Both the position numbers and the translations under genes were made by a program. Source: Desulfocapsa sp. (GTDB lineage Bacteria; Desulfobacterota; Desulfobulbia; Desulfobulbales; Desulfocapsaceae). From it: DNA of 64,000 nucleotides. Shown one piece after another: positions 27,190 through 36,666 of this stretch. The notes beneath the pieces were generated by a model. The model saw only the letters and a list, made by a program, of their open reading frames with translations. It did no database searches and had not been told where the DNA came from. Numbering within the stretch: position 1 is the first letter of the stretch; each line of letters begins with the position of its first letter. Location: NCBI GenBank assembly GCA_022712895.1, contig JAFLJS010000042.1, positions 62,001 through 126,000 on the forward strand, written 5' to 3'.

Positions 27190-28770
27190 ATGAAACTCAA
27201 TACCGTCTACTTACGTATAGCCCATAAAAGATACCACTTTTTAAAGTTTATCCTTGAGGGCTATGATGGGCTCTGCCTTTTATCTACAGTTCCAGGAGAT
27301 AAGGGATGCGTTTGCCTTCGATATCCCGAGAACAATGGTCCCACTCTTTTTAAACTTCTAGGAAATATTTCCAAAACCATTACAGATCCCACTTCAATTA
27401 ATACAAATGATATGAATCACAAATCCTTTCTTATAAAAACCTTTGGCTGCCAGATGAATGACCGTGATTCTGAAATAATGGCTCAACTCTTAAGTGAAGC
27501 TGGTTATATCGAGACCAGCGAAACAGCACAGGCCGATCTTGTTATTCTGAACACCTGTAGTATTCGAGCCAAAGCCGAACAAAAAGTTATGAGTCTCCTT
27601 GGGGTTCTTCGTAAACATAAAAAACGAAATCCTGAAATGAAAATTTGTGTAGCAGGATGTGTAGCCCAACAGGAAGGACAAGAGCTAATTCGCCGCATGG
27701 GGCACGTGGATCTTGTCGTCGGTACTCAGAATATTTACGATATTGTACAGCTCCTCGATACGCTTGGTGACAATTCCGTGGCCACAACACTTGTCGACAA
27801 CTATTCAATTCCCGCTTTTATTCCCAACTTAAAAGCAGACGCTTCAAGCGTTACTGCTCCTGTCGCTTTTCGAAAATTCATCACCATCATGCAGGGCTGC
27901 AATAACTACTGTTCTTACTGTGTTGTGCCGCACACCAGAGGTAGGGAGATATCCCGAACAGTTAAGCATATAATTGAAGAAGCTCAATCGATAGTTGAGG
28001 CCGGTGTCAAAGAGATTACCCTCCTCGGACAGAACGTTAACTCCTACGGACAGACCAATAGTGTAACAGAAGATGGGACCCCATACACATTCGCAAATCT
28101 CTTACGGGATGTTGCAAAAATTGACGGCTTAAAAAGACTTCGTTTCACAACATCCAACCCCAAAGATCTTTCCGATGATCTTATGAGCTGCTTTGCAGAA
28201 ATAGACATTCTTTGTCCTCAGTTCCACCTCCCCGTTCAATCCGGGTCTAACAATGTTCTTTCCGCTATGCACCGCAGATACACAAGGGAACTTTACCTAG
28301 AGAAGGTCGCGGCCTTACGCAGTTATTGTCCTGAAATTGCTTTGACCACCGATGTCATTGTCGGATTTCCTGGAGAAAGTGCTGAAGATTTTGAAGACAC
28401 CATGTCGTTACTGGAAGAGGTGCAGTATAGCGGATCGTATTCCTTCAAATACTCTGACCGACCCGGAACCCGGTCTATTGATTTCACGGATAAGGTTGAA
28501 GAAGACATTAAATCAAAACGTCTGGCTCGTTTTCAAAAACGACAAGATGAAATAAGTCTTCTCCATAACAGGAACTATGTTGGAAAAACGTTTTCAGTCA
28601 TGATTGAAAAAAATGAACATGACAAGATGGTTGGCCGTAGCGGTTCCAATCACCTTGTCCACTTTAAAGATCTCAGCAGCTGTGTAGTTGCCGGTGATAT
28701 TATTCAAGCCAAAATTACCCATGCAGGTCAGCATTCACTCCAGGGTGAATCCGTATTCAAAGCCAACTAA
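27190..28770 (+). CDS. miaB: DUF4911-type N-terminal domain fused to tRNA methylthiotransferase MiaB
   Basis: Residues ~1-70 (LRIAHKRYHFLKFILEGYDG...) resemble DUF4911, a small domain found in Deltaproteobacteria; residues 75-526 are a full MiaB. MiaB inserts a methylthio group at i6A37 in tRNA. The first three cluster cysteines are in TFGCQMND, LNTCSIR and VAGCVAQQ; the radical SAM motif is CNNYCSYC, and the C-terminus is a TRAM RNA-binding domain. A start at ATG 27412 would give ordinary MiaB, but it has no ribosome-binding site, whereas the frame is uninterrupted from 27190. I therefore call a fusion, with the internal start as the alternative. Confidence 0.85.
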   Translation: MKLNTVYLRIAHKRYHFLKFILEGYDGLCLLSTVPGDKGCVCLRYPENNGPTLFKLLGNISKTITDPTSINTNDMNHKSFLIKTFGCQMNDRDSEIMAQLLSEAGYIETSETAQADLVILNTCSIRAKAEQKVMSLLGVLRKHKKRNPEMKICVAGCVAQQEGQELIRRMGHVDLVVGTQNIYDIVQLLDTLGDNSVATTLVDNYSIPAFIPNLKADASSVTAPVAFRKFITIMQGCNNYCSYCVVPHTRGREISRTVKHIIEEAQSIVEAGVKEITLLGQNVNSYGQTNSVTEDGTPYTFANLLRDVAKIDGLKRLRFTTSNPKDLSDDLMSCFAEIDILCPQFHLPVQSGSNNVLSAMHRRYTRELYLEKVAALRSYCPEIALTTDVIVGFPGESAEDFEDTMSLLEEVQYSGSYSFKYSDRPGTRSIDFTDKVEEDIKSKRLARFQKRQDEISLLHNRNYVGKTFSVMIEKNEHDKMVGRSGSNHLVHFKDLSSCVVAGDIIQAKITHAGQHSLQGESVFKAN

Positions 28771-28807
28771 GCACCATAACTGACTCCATCTAACAACAGG
28801 TGAAACC

Positions 28808-29452
28808 ATGATCGATCTCCACACACATACATTTTTCAGTGATGGCGCACTGGTTCCTGCAGAGCACTTACGTAGAGTTGAAGTTCTTGGTTATGAGGCT
28901 GTTGCTATAACCGACCACGCCGATAGTTCTAATCTTGATTTTATTATTCCACGTATTGTTCTGGCAGCAGCAGAGCTTAATCCCCATTTTTCGACCCGCC
29001 TTTTGCCGGGGATTGAGCTTACTCATGTCCCCCCTGCCCTCATTGCAGACCTTACTAAAAGAGCCCGGGATCTTGGTGCCCTTGTAGTCGTGGTTCATGG
29101 CGAAACGCCTGTTGAGCCAGTCGCTCCCGGAACAAATCAAGCAGCAATCGACGCCAAAGTTGATGTCTTATCACACCCTGGATTTGTCACGGAAAAAGAG
29201 ATGGATTCCGCATATGCCAACAATGTTATGGTTGAGATTTCAGGAAGAAAAGGACATTCCTTGACGAACGGTCATATAGTAAACCTTGGTCGTCAAGCTG
29301 GTGTGAAGTTTGTTGTCAATGCTGACGCCCATGAACCTGGTGATTTCCTGAACGCTATAATGGCTGAAAAAGTGGCTCTTGGCGCAGGACTGTCTCGGGA
29401 TGAATACTCGATTGTATGTCAGAATGTGAGTGATTTTGTTAAAAGTCTATAG
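28808..29452 (+). CDS. PHP-domain phosphoesterase, histidinol-phosphatase family
   Basis: The 214-residue protein has PHP metal ligands in order: DLHTHTFFSDG, ITDHADSSN, PGIELTH, VVVHGET, DVLSHPGF and NADAHEPG. The family hydrolyses small phosphate esters. Members include histidinol phosphatase and archaeal nucleoside 5'-monophosphatases; this short class is not assigned. It has a clear AGGTGA ribosome-binding site. It follows miaB at 37 bases and probably belongs to the same operon. Confidence 0.85.
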   Translation: MIDLHTHTFFSDGALVPAEHLRRVEVLGYEAVAITDHADSSNLDFIIPRIVLAAAELNPHFSTRLLPGIELTHVPPALIADLTKRARDLGALVVVVHGETPVEPVAPGTNQAAIDAKVDVLSHPGFVTEKEMDSAYANNVMVEISGRKGHSLTNGHIVNLGRQAGVKFVVNADAHEPGDFLNAIMAEKVALGAGLSRDEYSIVCQNVSDFVKSL

Positions 29453-29498
29453 GCTAGTGCAGGCATAACAACCGACAAAAAAAGAACCTCGGGAGTTT

Positions 29499-31472
29499 CT
29501 ACAGACCAGGTAGATTAAGGTTGGTTTTTTTCTCTTTCAGCTTTTTTCCTGTGGTATCAACAACTCTGCGAACAACTCGTGGGGAAACTCGTTTCCCTTT
29601 TGCGGAAGGTCCTTTGATCAAATAGTCTTCAAAAGAAATTTCAACAATATTTGATTTTGCACGGGAAGACGGAACAAGACTTGCCCTGCAACTCTTCTCT
29701 TCTCCAAGCAATAATAACATTATTTTAGATCGTTTATGGTTTTCGAAAAGAGAATACTCTTTATCCATTATAAATTTGGGGGTTTTGAATCGTTTCACAT
29801 AGCAAAGATTCTCATGCCCTTCCCTGTACACCATATTAAAGACTAAATCTTTTTCGAGCTTTCCTATCCACAGTACGTCATGCCCAATAAAAAGCTTATC
29901 TGTAACTTGGATAATTTTATAAACGCCGCTCTCAAAAAGAATCATTAAACGGTCATATTCAGAGCAACTAATGGAAAACTCACCACCTTCCTCCTTTACC
30001 TTTATCTGGTGCCCAAAAAAACCTTCTTCTCTATCGTATTGTACCGTGAGATTTGACAAGGCTACTTTTCGAACACTTACTTCTGTGAACTCTTTGAGCT
30101 CAGTATGACGCGGATAATATTTCCCGTATTTATCCAAAAGACTATCAATGTAAGAGACAGTGTAACCAACCATATCTTTCAATTCTGTTGTGATACTTCT
30201 AATGTCTTTTCGTATGGCTCTTATTTCTTTCTGCTGTTTATTGATATCGTACCTTGATATCCGTTTAATTCGAATCTCAAGGAGGCGCTCTATATCCTCT
30301 GTTGTTATTGGACGATCAAATTCTTCCGTATAAGCTTCAAGTGCTGTATCGACACTTTCGAAAACCGCTTTGTAACTCGTCTCTTCTTCAATCTGTTTGT
30401 ACAGGCGCTCTTCGATAAAAATCTGCTCAAGAAGTCGAGCATGTAGCTTATCAAGCAGTCTTCCAAGATCGATCTCAAGCTCAGCCTGAAGATCTTTTAC
30501 CAGTTTGTCGGTAGTAAAGTGCAACACCTTCTCGACTGTCGAGACAGTTGGGGCATCACCCTGTATTATCGTGAGATTAGGACTGATCGGAACTTCGCAA
30601 TCACTGAATGCATAGAGTGCTTTTATGGTATCTTTGGCGTAGATTCCACGGGCAAGCTTCACTTCAATTTCTACCTCTTCTGCCGTATAGTCATTGATTG
30701 AAACAATCTTTATTTTCCCGGCCTTGGCAGCTTTTTCTACGGAATCGATCAGTGACTGGGTAGTTGTCGTGTAGGGAATTTCTTTAATAATAATTGTTTT
30801 CTCGTTTGCCTCTTCCAGGCGAGCCCTGCACTTTATCTTGCCATTGCCATGATCGTACATGGAGACATCAAGAAGGCCACCCTGTAAAAAATCGGGAAAG
30901 ATTTCAAACTCTTCATCCCTGAGTATTTTTTTCTGCGCCTCAAGTAGTTCGCAAAAATTATGGGGCATTATTTTGGTCGCCATACCAACAGCAATCCCCT
31001 CAATGCCAGTAAGCAAAAGCATTGGAATTTTACATGGCAAGGTAACGGGTTCTTGCATCCTGCCATCATAAGAATCAACGAATTCAGTAATGTCCTTGTT
31101 AAACATAACCTCCTTGGCAAGGGGCGACAAGCGACACTCGATATACCGGGGAGCTGATGCCTGATCTCCCGTGAATATGTTCCCGTAATTTCCCTGTCGA
31201 TCGATCAGGTATCCTTTATTGGCCAGATTGACCAGGGCAGCAAATATTGATTGATCGCCATGGGGATGAAGTTTCATGGTAGCCCCAACCACATTGGCAA
31301 CTTTATGGTAACGCCCATCATCCATATTGTGCAGAGTTTGAAGAATACGACGTTGTACAGGTTTTAGCCCATCGTTGATATGGGGAATAGCACGTTCTTT
31401 AATTACATAGGAAGTGTATTCGAGAAAATTGTAATCAAAAAGCTGTTGTAGTTTACCGTACTGTGAATCCAC
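29499..31472 (-). CDS. parC: DNA topoisomerase IV subunit A
   Basis: This is the breakage-reunion subunit of a type IIA topoisomerase: RAIPHINDGLKPVQRRIL, VVGATMKLHPHGDQSI and the catalytic tyrosine in ASAPRYIECRLS. The gyrase GyrA-box is absent and the C-terminal domain is short (657 residues in total), which fits ParC, which separates daughter chromosomes. The start is GTG at 31472 with AGGAG that overlaps the end of parE, 12 bases after its stop. The partner subunit is directly upstream. Confidence 0.9.
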   Translation of the reverse strand: MDSQYGKLQQLFDYNFLEYTSYVIKERAIPHINDGLKPVQRRILQTLHNMDDGRYHKVANVVGATMKLHPHGDQSIFAALVNLANKGYLIDRQGNYGNIFTGDQASAPRYIECRLSPLAKEVMFNKDITEFVDSYDGRMQEPVTLPCKIPMLLLTGIEGIAVGMATKIMPHNFCELLEAQKKILRDEEFEIFPDFLQGGLLDVSMYDHGNGKIKCRARLEEANEKTIIIKEIPYTTTTQSLIDSVEKAAKAGKIKIVSINDYTAEEVEIEVKLARGIYAKDTIKALYAFSDCEVPISPNLTIIQGDAPTVSTVEKVLHFTTDKLVKDLQAELEIDLGRLLDKLHARLLEQIFIEERLYKQIEEETSYKAVFESVDTALEAYTEEFDRPITTEDIERLLEIRIKRISRYDINKQQKEIRAIRKDIRSITTELKDMVGYTVSYIDSLLDKYGKYYPRHTELKEFTEVSVRKVALSNLTVQYDREEGFFGHQIKVKEEGGEFSISCSEYDRLMILFESGVYKIIQVTDKLFIGHDVLWIGKLEKDLVFNMVYREGHENLCYVKRFKTPKFIMDKEYSLFENHKRSKIMLLLLGEEKSCRASLVPSSRAKSNIVEISFEDYLIKGPSAKGKRVSPRVVRRVVDTTGKKLKEKKTNLNLPGL

Positions 31473-31484
31473 GTGTCTTTGCTC

Positions 31485-33314
31485 CTAAAGGAGGTGTTCC
31501 ATAATATATTGTTTGCGCTCAGGAGTGTTTTTCCCCATATAGAAAGAAAGCACTTCTGACATTTCACTGACAGACCCCATATCTACCTGTTTTAGAATAA
31601 TATCAGGACCAATAAACTGCTTGAATTCTTTTGGCGAAATTTCTCCAAGTCCCTTAAAACGGGTTATTTCAACTGCCTTTTTCTTCTTTTTACCTCTTCC
31701 CTGGAGAGCCTTTATTGCAGCATCACGCTCTTTTTTGGTGTAACAATATTTTGTTTCACTTCGGGTCCTCACTCTAAATATTGGTGTCTCAAGGATATAC
31801 ACATGACCAAGTTTTACCAATGGTTCGAAATAATGAAGGAAAAAAGTGAGGAGTAGGTTTCTAATATGCAAACCATCAACATCTGCGTCAGTCGCGAGTA
31901 TTACTTTATCAAAACGTAAGTCAGTGATTGAGTTCTCTATATTCAGAGAGCGCATCAAGGCATACATTTCATCATTTTTGTAAAGCAGGGCCAGTTTCTG
32001 ACCAAGTACGTTCATCGGTTTGCCTTTCAACGAGAAAACCGCCTGAGTCATAGGATCTCTTGAGGAGACTATGGAGCCAGCAGCTGATTGGCCCTCTGTG
32101 ATAAAGACCATATTCTCTTTACCAGGTTCTGAGGCTTTCTTCCGTGAAGGATGATACTTACAGTCCTTTAACTGTGCAATTTTAAGGGCAACCTTCCTCG
32201 CTTTGGCCTTTGCTTCCTTGCGAACTGACTGAAGTTCTTTGCGTACCTTTTGATTGCGCTGCACTTTCTCAAGGACACGTTCAGCAAGTTCATTGTCTTT
32301 ATAAAGCGCTGCAGAAACTGTATCTTTTACTTTATTAACGATCCAGGAACGAATATCGGTGTTGCCCAGCTTGTTTTTGGTCTGTGATTCAAAAACAGGA
32401 TCAACAATTTTTATGGCTAACGTTCCAACAATACCATCTCGTACATCATTGCCTGAGAATTTTTTTCCGGAGAACTCATTTACACCCTTGAGCAAGCCTT
32501 CACGAAAAGCGGAAAGATGGGTCCCTCCTTCACTGGTATAGGTTCCGTTTACAAAACTGTAGTAGGTGTCGCTATATCCCTCAGTATGTGAAAAGGCAAA
32601 TGCAAGGGTTGAATCACGGTAATAGACAGGGTCGTATATGTTTTGATCACCAAGTTCTTTGTCGAGAAGGTCGAGCAAACCTGCTTCAGAATAAAAGAGC
32701 TCTTTATCAAGATAAATTTTCAGCCCTGCATTGAGATAGGCGTAGCGCCACAACCTTTTCCCAACATACTCAAGGTTAAAAGCAAAATCCTGAAACAGTT
32801 CTTTGTCAGGTATGAACTCAATGAGTGTGCCGTCTTTTTCTTTGGTTTTCCCTTTCCCCTGGCTTAGCAAAGTCCCGTTAGAAAAGTCGGCAGTGGCAAA
32901 TTTTCCATCTCTAAAGGCCGTTACCCTGAAAAAATCAGACATTGCATTAACAGCTTTTGTGCCAACACCGTTTAGCCCAACGGAGAATTGAAAAACATCT
33001 GTGGAATATTTTGCGCCAGTATTAATTCGAGACACGCAATCAACAAGTTTGCCAAGGGGGATACCACGGCCGAAATCACGGACTGTCACCTTCCCCTCTT
33101 CCGATAACGCAACATCAATTCGCTTCCCGGCGCCCATAATAAATTCATCAACGGCATTATCTATTACCTCTTTTAAGAGAATATAAATACCATCGTCAGG
33201 GTGCGATCCGGAGCCCAAACGACCGATATACATACCGGGACGTTTGCGGATATGCTCAAGCGAACTGAGCGTTTTTACTTTACTTTCGTCGTAAACTTGT
33301 GGTTTTTTTGACAT
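31485..33314 (-). CDS. parE: DNA topoisomerase IV subunit B
   Basis: The ATPase subunit of topoisomerase IV. It has RKRPGMYIGRLG, EVIDNAVDEF, GRGIPLG, NGVGTKAVNAMS and, in the Toprim domain, TEGQSAAGSIVSSRD and ATDADVDGLHIRNLLLTF. At 609 residues it lacks the insertion of proteobacterial GyrB. Its start has only a poorly spaced AGGAA. It is transcribed divergently from thiD, with 130 bases between the two starts. Confidence 0.92.
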   Translation of the reverse strand: MSKKPQVYDESKVKTLSSLEHIRKRPGMYIGRLGSGSHPDDGIYILLKEVIDNAVDEFIMGAGKRIDVALSEEGKVTVRDFGRGIPLGKLVDCVSRINTGAKYSTDVFQFSVGLNGVGTKAVNAMSDFFRVTAFRDGKFATADFSNGTLLSQGKGKTKEKDGTLIEFIPDKELFQDFAFNLEYVGKRLWRYAYLNAGLKIYLDKELFYSEAGLLDLLDKELGDQNIYDPVYYRDSTLAFAFSHTEGYSDTYYSFVNGTYTSEGGTHLSAFREGLLKGVNEFSGKKFSGNDVRDGIVGTLAIKIVDPVFESQTKNKLGNTDIRSWIVNKVKDTVSAALYKDNELAERVLEKVQRNQKVRKELQSVRKEAKAKARKVALKIAQLKDCKYHPSRKKASEPGKENMVFITEGQSAAGSIVSSRDPMTQAVFSLKGKPMNVLGQKLALLYKNDEMYALMRSLNIENSITDLRFDKVILATDADVDGLHIRNLLLTFFLHYFEPLVKLGHVYILETPIFRVRTRSETKYCYTKKERDAAIKALQGRGKKKKKAVEITRFKGLGEISPKEFKQFIGPDIILKQVDMGSVSEMSEVLSFYMGKNTPERKQYIMEHLL

Positions 33315-33444
33315 TTCCTAGTAAGCTGCAATGGTTGCTGTGGAGGTCTATTTCTTGGATGTTGCAATAGTATTGCATTTTATTATATTTGGCAACAAGT
33401 GGAATTGTTGTTTGAAATTAAAGCTTTTTTGGGAGGGAATATCA

Positions 33445-34275
33445 TTGTTACGTGAAGCGACAGTGCTGGCAATTGCAGGATCTGACCCAAGCGGTGGCGC
33501 TGGCATACAGGCCGATTTGAAGACCATGACAACCGTCGGGGTCTATGGGGCCGCCGCCATAACCTGCCTTACCGTCCAAAACTCTTTAGGTGTACAGAGA
33601 GTGCACCCTCTTGACCCTGAACTCGTTAAGCAGCAGGTACAGTCTGTACTCGATGATCATTTCGTCACCCATATAAAAATCGGTATGCTCGGCAGCCTCG
33701 AAGTGGTGCAGGTAATGAGTACAGTGCTGGAAGATTTTGAGGGAACAGTGGTTTTTGACCCGGTTCTTGCTGCCACAACTGGTGAATCCCTGCTCTCTGG
33801 AGGTGGGTTAGAGTTCTTAAAAACAAAACTCTTGGGCCATATTTCTTATCTTACTCCTAACAGACAGGAACTTGAATCGTTGGCAGGAGATTCTGTTAAA
33901 ACAATAGAGGATGGCATTCAACGTGCAATGTCATTATTGGCAAAATACCCCTCGATGAAAGGAATAATCGTCAAAGGTGGTCACTTTTCCACTGGCCAGT
34001 CAATTATTCGTGATATTTTAGTTTTGCAGAATGGTAAACAAATTGAATCAAAACGACAACGAATCGTCAATCACAACCTCCACGGAACCGGTTGCACCTA
34101 TTCCAGCGCCCTTAGCTCATATTTGCTTCTCGAAAAATCTGTTGAACATGCATTCAAGAAAAGCTGCGATTTCATGGGTACTGTAATTCAAAGGGGGAAC
34201 AAAATTCAGATTGCTAAAAGCAATACCAATGGCCCACTCATTCATCACTTATATCATCATGAGATTGACGGGTAG
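33445..34275 (+). CDS. thiD: hydroxymethylpyrimidine/phosphomethylpyrimidine kinase
   Basis: ThiD makes hydroxymethylpyrimidine diphosphate for thiamine synthesis. LAIAGSDPSGGAGIQADLKT, GAAAITCLTVQN, DPVLAATTGESLLS, TPNRQELE and the C-terminal HGTGCTYSSALSSYL are all intact. I place the start at TTG 33445 (276 residues) because GGGAGGG lies seven bases before it and the protein then begins right before the conserved strand. The frame is open to ATG 33331, but that 38-residue hydrophobic extension looks untranslated. Confidence 0.92.
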   Translation: MLREATVLAIAGSDPSGGAGIQADLKTMTTVGVYGAAAITCLTVQNSLGVQRVHPLDPELVKQQVQSVLDDHFVTHIKIGMLGSLEVVQVMSTVLEDFEGTVVFDPVLAATTGESLLSGGGLEFLKTKLLGHISYLTPNRQELESLAGDSVKTIEDGIQRAMSLLAKYPSMKGIIVKGGHFSTGQSIIRDILVLQNGKQIESKRQRIVNHNLHGTGCTYSSALSSYLLLEKSVEHAFKKSCDFMGTVIQRGNKIQIAKSNTNGPLIHHLYHHEIDG

Positions 34276-34307
34276 TTTTTCCACTACAGGTTTTGCCCAT
34301 TCTCCTT

Positions 34308-34580
34308 TCAACGAAATACGTGATCAAGACTGCACCTAGTCTTTTGTATTCCAATTGCTTTACGCTGTGCCATGATAGCGCTAAACTCATCATGGCCAAG
34401 GGTGGAATCCTTTTGATGGGCGACATGCACCAGACAGTCTATGCAGATATGAAATAGGTGATATGCGTGAGATTCAACATGTTCCCAGCAGTTCTTTTTC
34501 TTGCTTTTCTTCAAAAAACAAGAAGACTGCCCATTGCACTGCATAATCTCCCAACATGTTACCTCTATCTGTCTAAGCAT
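34308..34580 (-). CDS. small cysteine-rich two-CW domain protein
   Basis: A 90-residue protein with repeated Cys-Trp motifs, CWEIMQC and NCWEHVE, plus IDC, the pattern of a small protein family with a two-CW domain, probably metal-binding. GGAGGG sits four bases before the ATG at 34580, so translation is likely. Function is not established. It lies between thiD and accessory genes, convergent with thiD; only about 30 bases separate the two stops. Confidence 0.65.
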   Translation of the reverse strand: MLRQIEVTCWEIMQCNGQSSCFLKKSKKKNCWEHVESHAYHLFHICIDCLVHVAHQKDSTLGHDEFSAIMAQRKAIGIQKTRCSLDHVFR

Positions 34581-34857
34581 GGTTCCCTCCGGATTTAAAT
34601 CCTTTAATAAGTTAATAGCCTGCTAATCATGGTGCTCCTGGCTCTTGAACAATATCCCTTAACTTTTTTCCTATCTCACTGATCCTTCAATAATAAAAGT
34701 TACCCTGCCGCCTTGAGTAAGTAAAATTTATAATAATAATGTTTAGCTTTGGTTTGATTAATGCTAGACCCTAATTAACAGACTTACATTCTGAATAAAA
34801 AAGGAGGAAACCTTGCAGCTCCTCTGCAACTAGTTGCGAGTTCCACCGTCAGAAATT
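34581..34857. other. gap between the two-CW gene and the next ORF
   Basis: About 277 bases, mostly AT-rich. It contains AAGGAGG (34801-34807) followed by a TTG codon that opens a six-codon frame ending in TAG, then a small inverted repeat (TTGCAG...CTGCAA). This could be a leader peptide, or the remains of a gene start. I see no RNA family. Confidence 0.3.
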
Positions 34858-35124
34858 ATGTTCTACCCTATTTGGTCACTGCTTTTAAAAGTGTGCATCC
34901 CGATGTACACTTTTAATATGCTGGCTTGTAACACTAAAACAGTAAATAAACTGACCCTGGAATGTTCCGTTTATCTTGGTTTTCTTAAAGCTGAGACTGG
35001 ACATCAACAAACCAACGTAACGAACTGGTTTAGCGGACTATCTACATTGCCAACAGGTGCAGCAGAAGACCCGAACAAGGAACTCTTCTGTGACGTACAA
35101 AAGGATTTGAAGAAGTATAAATGA
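34858..35124 (+). CDS. uncertain small ORF
   Basis: An 88-residue frame from ATG 34858 begins with a hydrophobic stretch (MFYPIWSLLLKVCIPMYTF) that could be a signal or anchor, followed by a polar part with no recognised motif. There is no good ribosome-binding site next to this ATG; the frame also extends to a TTG at 34834. The upstream AAGGAGG is too far away unless coupled to a leader. It may be a decayed gene or a chance ORF, so confidence is low. Confidence 0.25.
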   Translation: MFYPIWSLLLKVCIPMYTFNMLACNTKTVNKLTLECSVYLGFLKAETGHQQTNVTNWFSGLSTLPTGAAEDPNKELFCDVQKDLKKYK

Positions 35125-35250
35125 GGTATGCGGGAACCTGGATGGTGTTCTTCCGTTTAGCTACAAGAAGTAAAGCACTTCCAGAATATGAACCATTTTA
35201 CAACAATACAATAAACGCTCTTCACAGAAGCAATGCGCAAGGACAACAAA

Positions 35251-36423
35251 ATGTTTTTTATTGATAAACCCTATGTTTCTGACTTTTTCAAAAAAACTGT
35301 TAGAGATAATAATATTCCTGTAGTTGATACAGATGCTGCGAGGCAATTAGGCCTTTACGAGGGAACAACTCTTATTAGCCAGAAAGAGGCTATTGAGACA
35401 GCAAAAAGAAACAGTAATCCGAGAGTATACACCACCTCTGAGAATGCAATCGGCTGGTTAGCGAAACATTTTTCTTTCAGTAATCTCCCAAAAAAAATTG
35501 AGTTATTTAAAGACAAGCACAAATTCCGACAAATGACTCGGACACTCTATCCTGATTTCTTTTTTAAAGGAGTGCAGGTAGAAGATCTGTCAACCCTCGA
35601 TTTGTCAGGGATTCCATTTCCATTTATTATCAAACCTTCCGTCGGTTTTTTCAGCATGGGTGTCTACAAGGTATCAAAACCTGAAGAGTGGTCACATACT
35701 GTTAATTCTATTCAAACCGAAATTGCTCAAATAGAAAATCTGTACCCGGAAGAGGTGCTAGACACAAGCTCATTTATCATTGAACAAGCAATTACCGGTG
35801 AAGAATACGCCATCGACGCATACTACAACGCATCCGGCGAACCTGTTATTCTCAGCATACTCAGGCATACGTTTTCCTCAGATAGTGACGTGAGCGACAG
35901 GGTGTATACAACATCAAAAGAGATTGTTGAAAGTAATCTCGACGAATTCACTTCCTTTGTGGAAAAAATTGGCACACTGGCTGGAGTGAAAAGCTTTCCG
36001 GTGCACATAGAGTTACGACGTGAAAATGATGGAACCCTGCTGCCAATTGAAGTCAACCCCATGCGCTTTGGCGGTTGGTGCAGCACTGCAGATATGACTT
36101 TCCATGCCTATGGGTTCAACCCCTACCTCTTATATTACTCACATGAAAAGCCTGACTGGAACAAAGCACTTCAAGATAAGGACGAAAAACTTTTCAGCAT
36201 GATCGTGCTGGACAATTCAACCGGTAGAAAAAGTGATGAAATTGTCTCCTTCAATTACAAGAAATTACTTTCTCATTTTGAGAAGCCATTAGAACTGAGA
36301 AAGATTGATTACAAACAATACCCTGTTTTTGCTTTTCTTTTTGTCGAAACAAGGAAGGAGAATTTTGCTGAACTAACATATATACTCAATTCAGACCTAA
36401 CTGAATTCATCTCAACAAAATGA
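35251..36423 (+). CDS. ATP-grasp domain protein
   Basis: The 390-residue protein fits an ATP-grasp ligase: PFIIKPSVGFFSMGVYKV (glycine loop/ATP-binding lysine region), FIIEQAITGEEYAIDAYY and the metal-binding end LLPIEVNPMRFGGW. ATP-grasp enzymes join a carboxylate to an amine, thiol or similar group; the substrate here is unknown and no obvious partner is nearby. The start at ATG 35251 has AAGGA seven bases upstream, better than the ATG at 35233. It is followed by a hairpin and a long non-coding stretch with repeat copy A. Confidence 0.75.
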   Translation: MFFIDKPYVSDFFKKTVRDNNIPVVDTDAARQLGLYEGTTLISQKEAIETAKRNSNPRVYTTSENAIGWLAKHFSFSNLPKKIELFKDKHKFRQMTRTLYPDFFFKGVQVEDLSTLDLSGIPFPFIIKPSVGFFSMGVYKVSKPEEWSHTVNSIQTEIAQIENLYPEEVLDTSSFIIEQAITGEEYAIDAYYNASGEPVILSILRHTFSSDSDVSDRVYTTSKEIVESNLDEFTSFVEKIGTLAGVKSFPVHIELRRENDGTLLPIEVNPMRFGGWCSTADMTFHAYGFNPYLLYYSHEKPDWNKALQDKDEKLFSMIVLDNSTGRKSDEIVSFNYKKLLSHFEKPLELRKIDYKQYPVFAFLFVETRKENFAELTYILNSDLTEFISTK

Positions 36424-36459
36424 TCAAAAAAAATATTCTTAACTCATTCTAAGGGTGCT

Positions 36460-36487
36460 GAAAAGTAGCTGAGCAAAGCTACTTTTC
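36460..36487 (+). terminator. hairpin downstream of the ATP-grasp gene
   Basis: GAAAAGTAGCT (36460-36470) pairs with AGCTACTTTTC (36477-36487) around a six-base loop, 37 bases after the stop. A T-run is not adjacent, though the 3' arm ends in TTTTC. It probably ends the ATP-grasp transcript. Confidence 0.6.
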
Positions 36488-36666
36488 AATTATCCTCTGA
36501 TTGTTTTTTTATTTCTCCCAGCTTCTCGTTATTGTCACTCGCTTGTCCTGTTCATCTGATTTGTTTTTTAGCTTTAAAATCCCTCTTCCAGGCAGCTATA
36601 TTTTTTATGGTACATTCCTATACCTGCCTCTTCATGAATAATTCAGCTTTTTCTACTTTTTAATTT
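36488..36666. other. AT-rich non-coding stretch
   Basis: Between the hairpin and repeat copy A. No ORF with a credible start and no RNA fold was recognised here; composition is T-rich with scattered short repeats. It may be remnant sequence. Confidence 0.3.

Noticed and set aside
29499-33314. Second gyrase (GyrA/GyrB) pair
   Set aside because: No GyrA-box in the A subunit and lengths are typical for topoisomerase IV.
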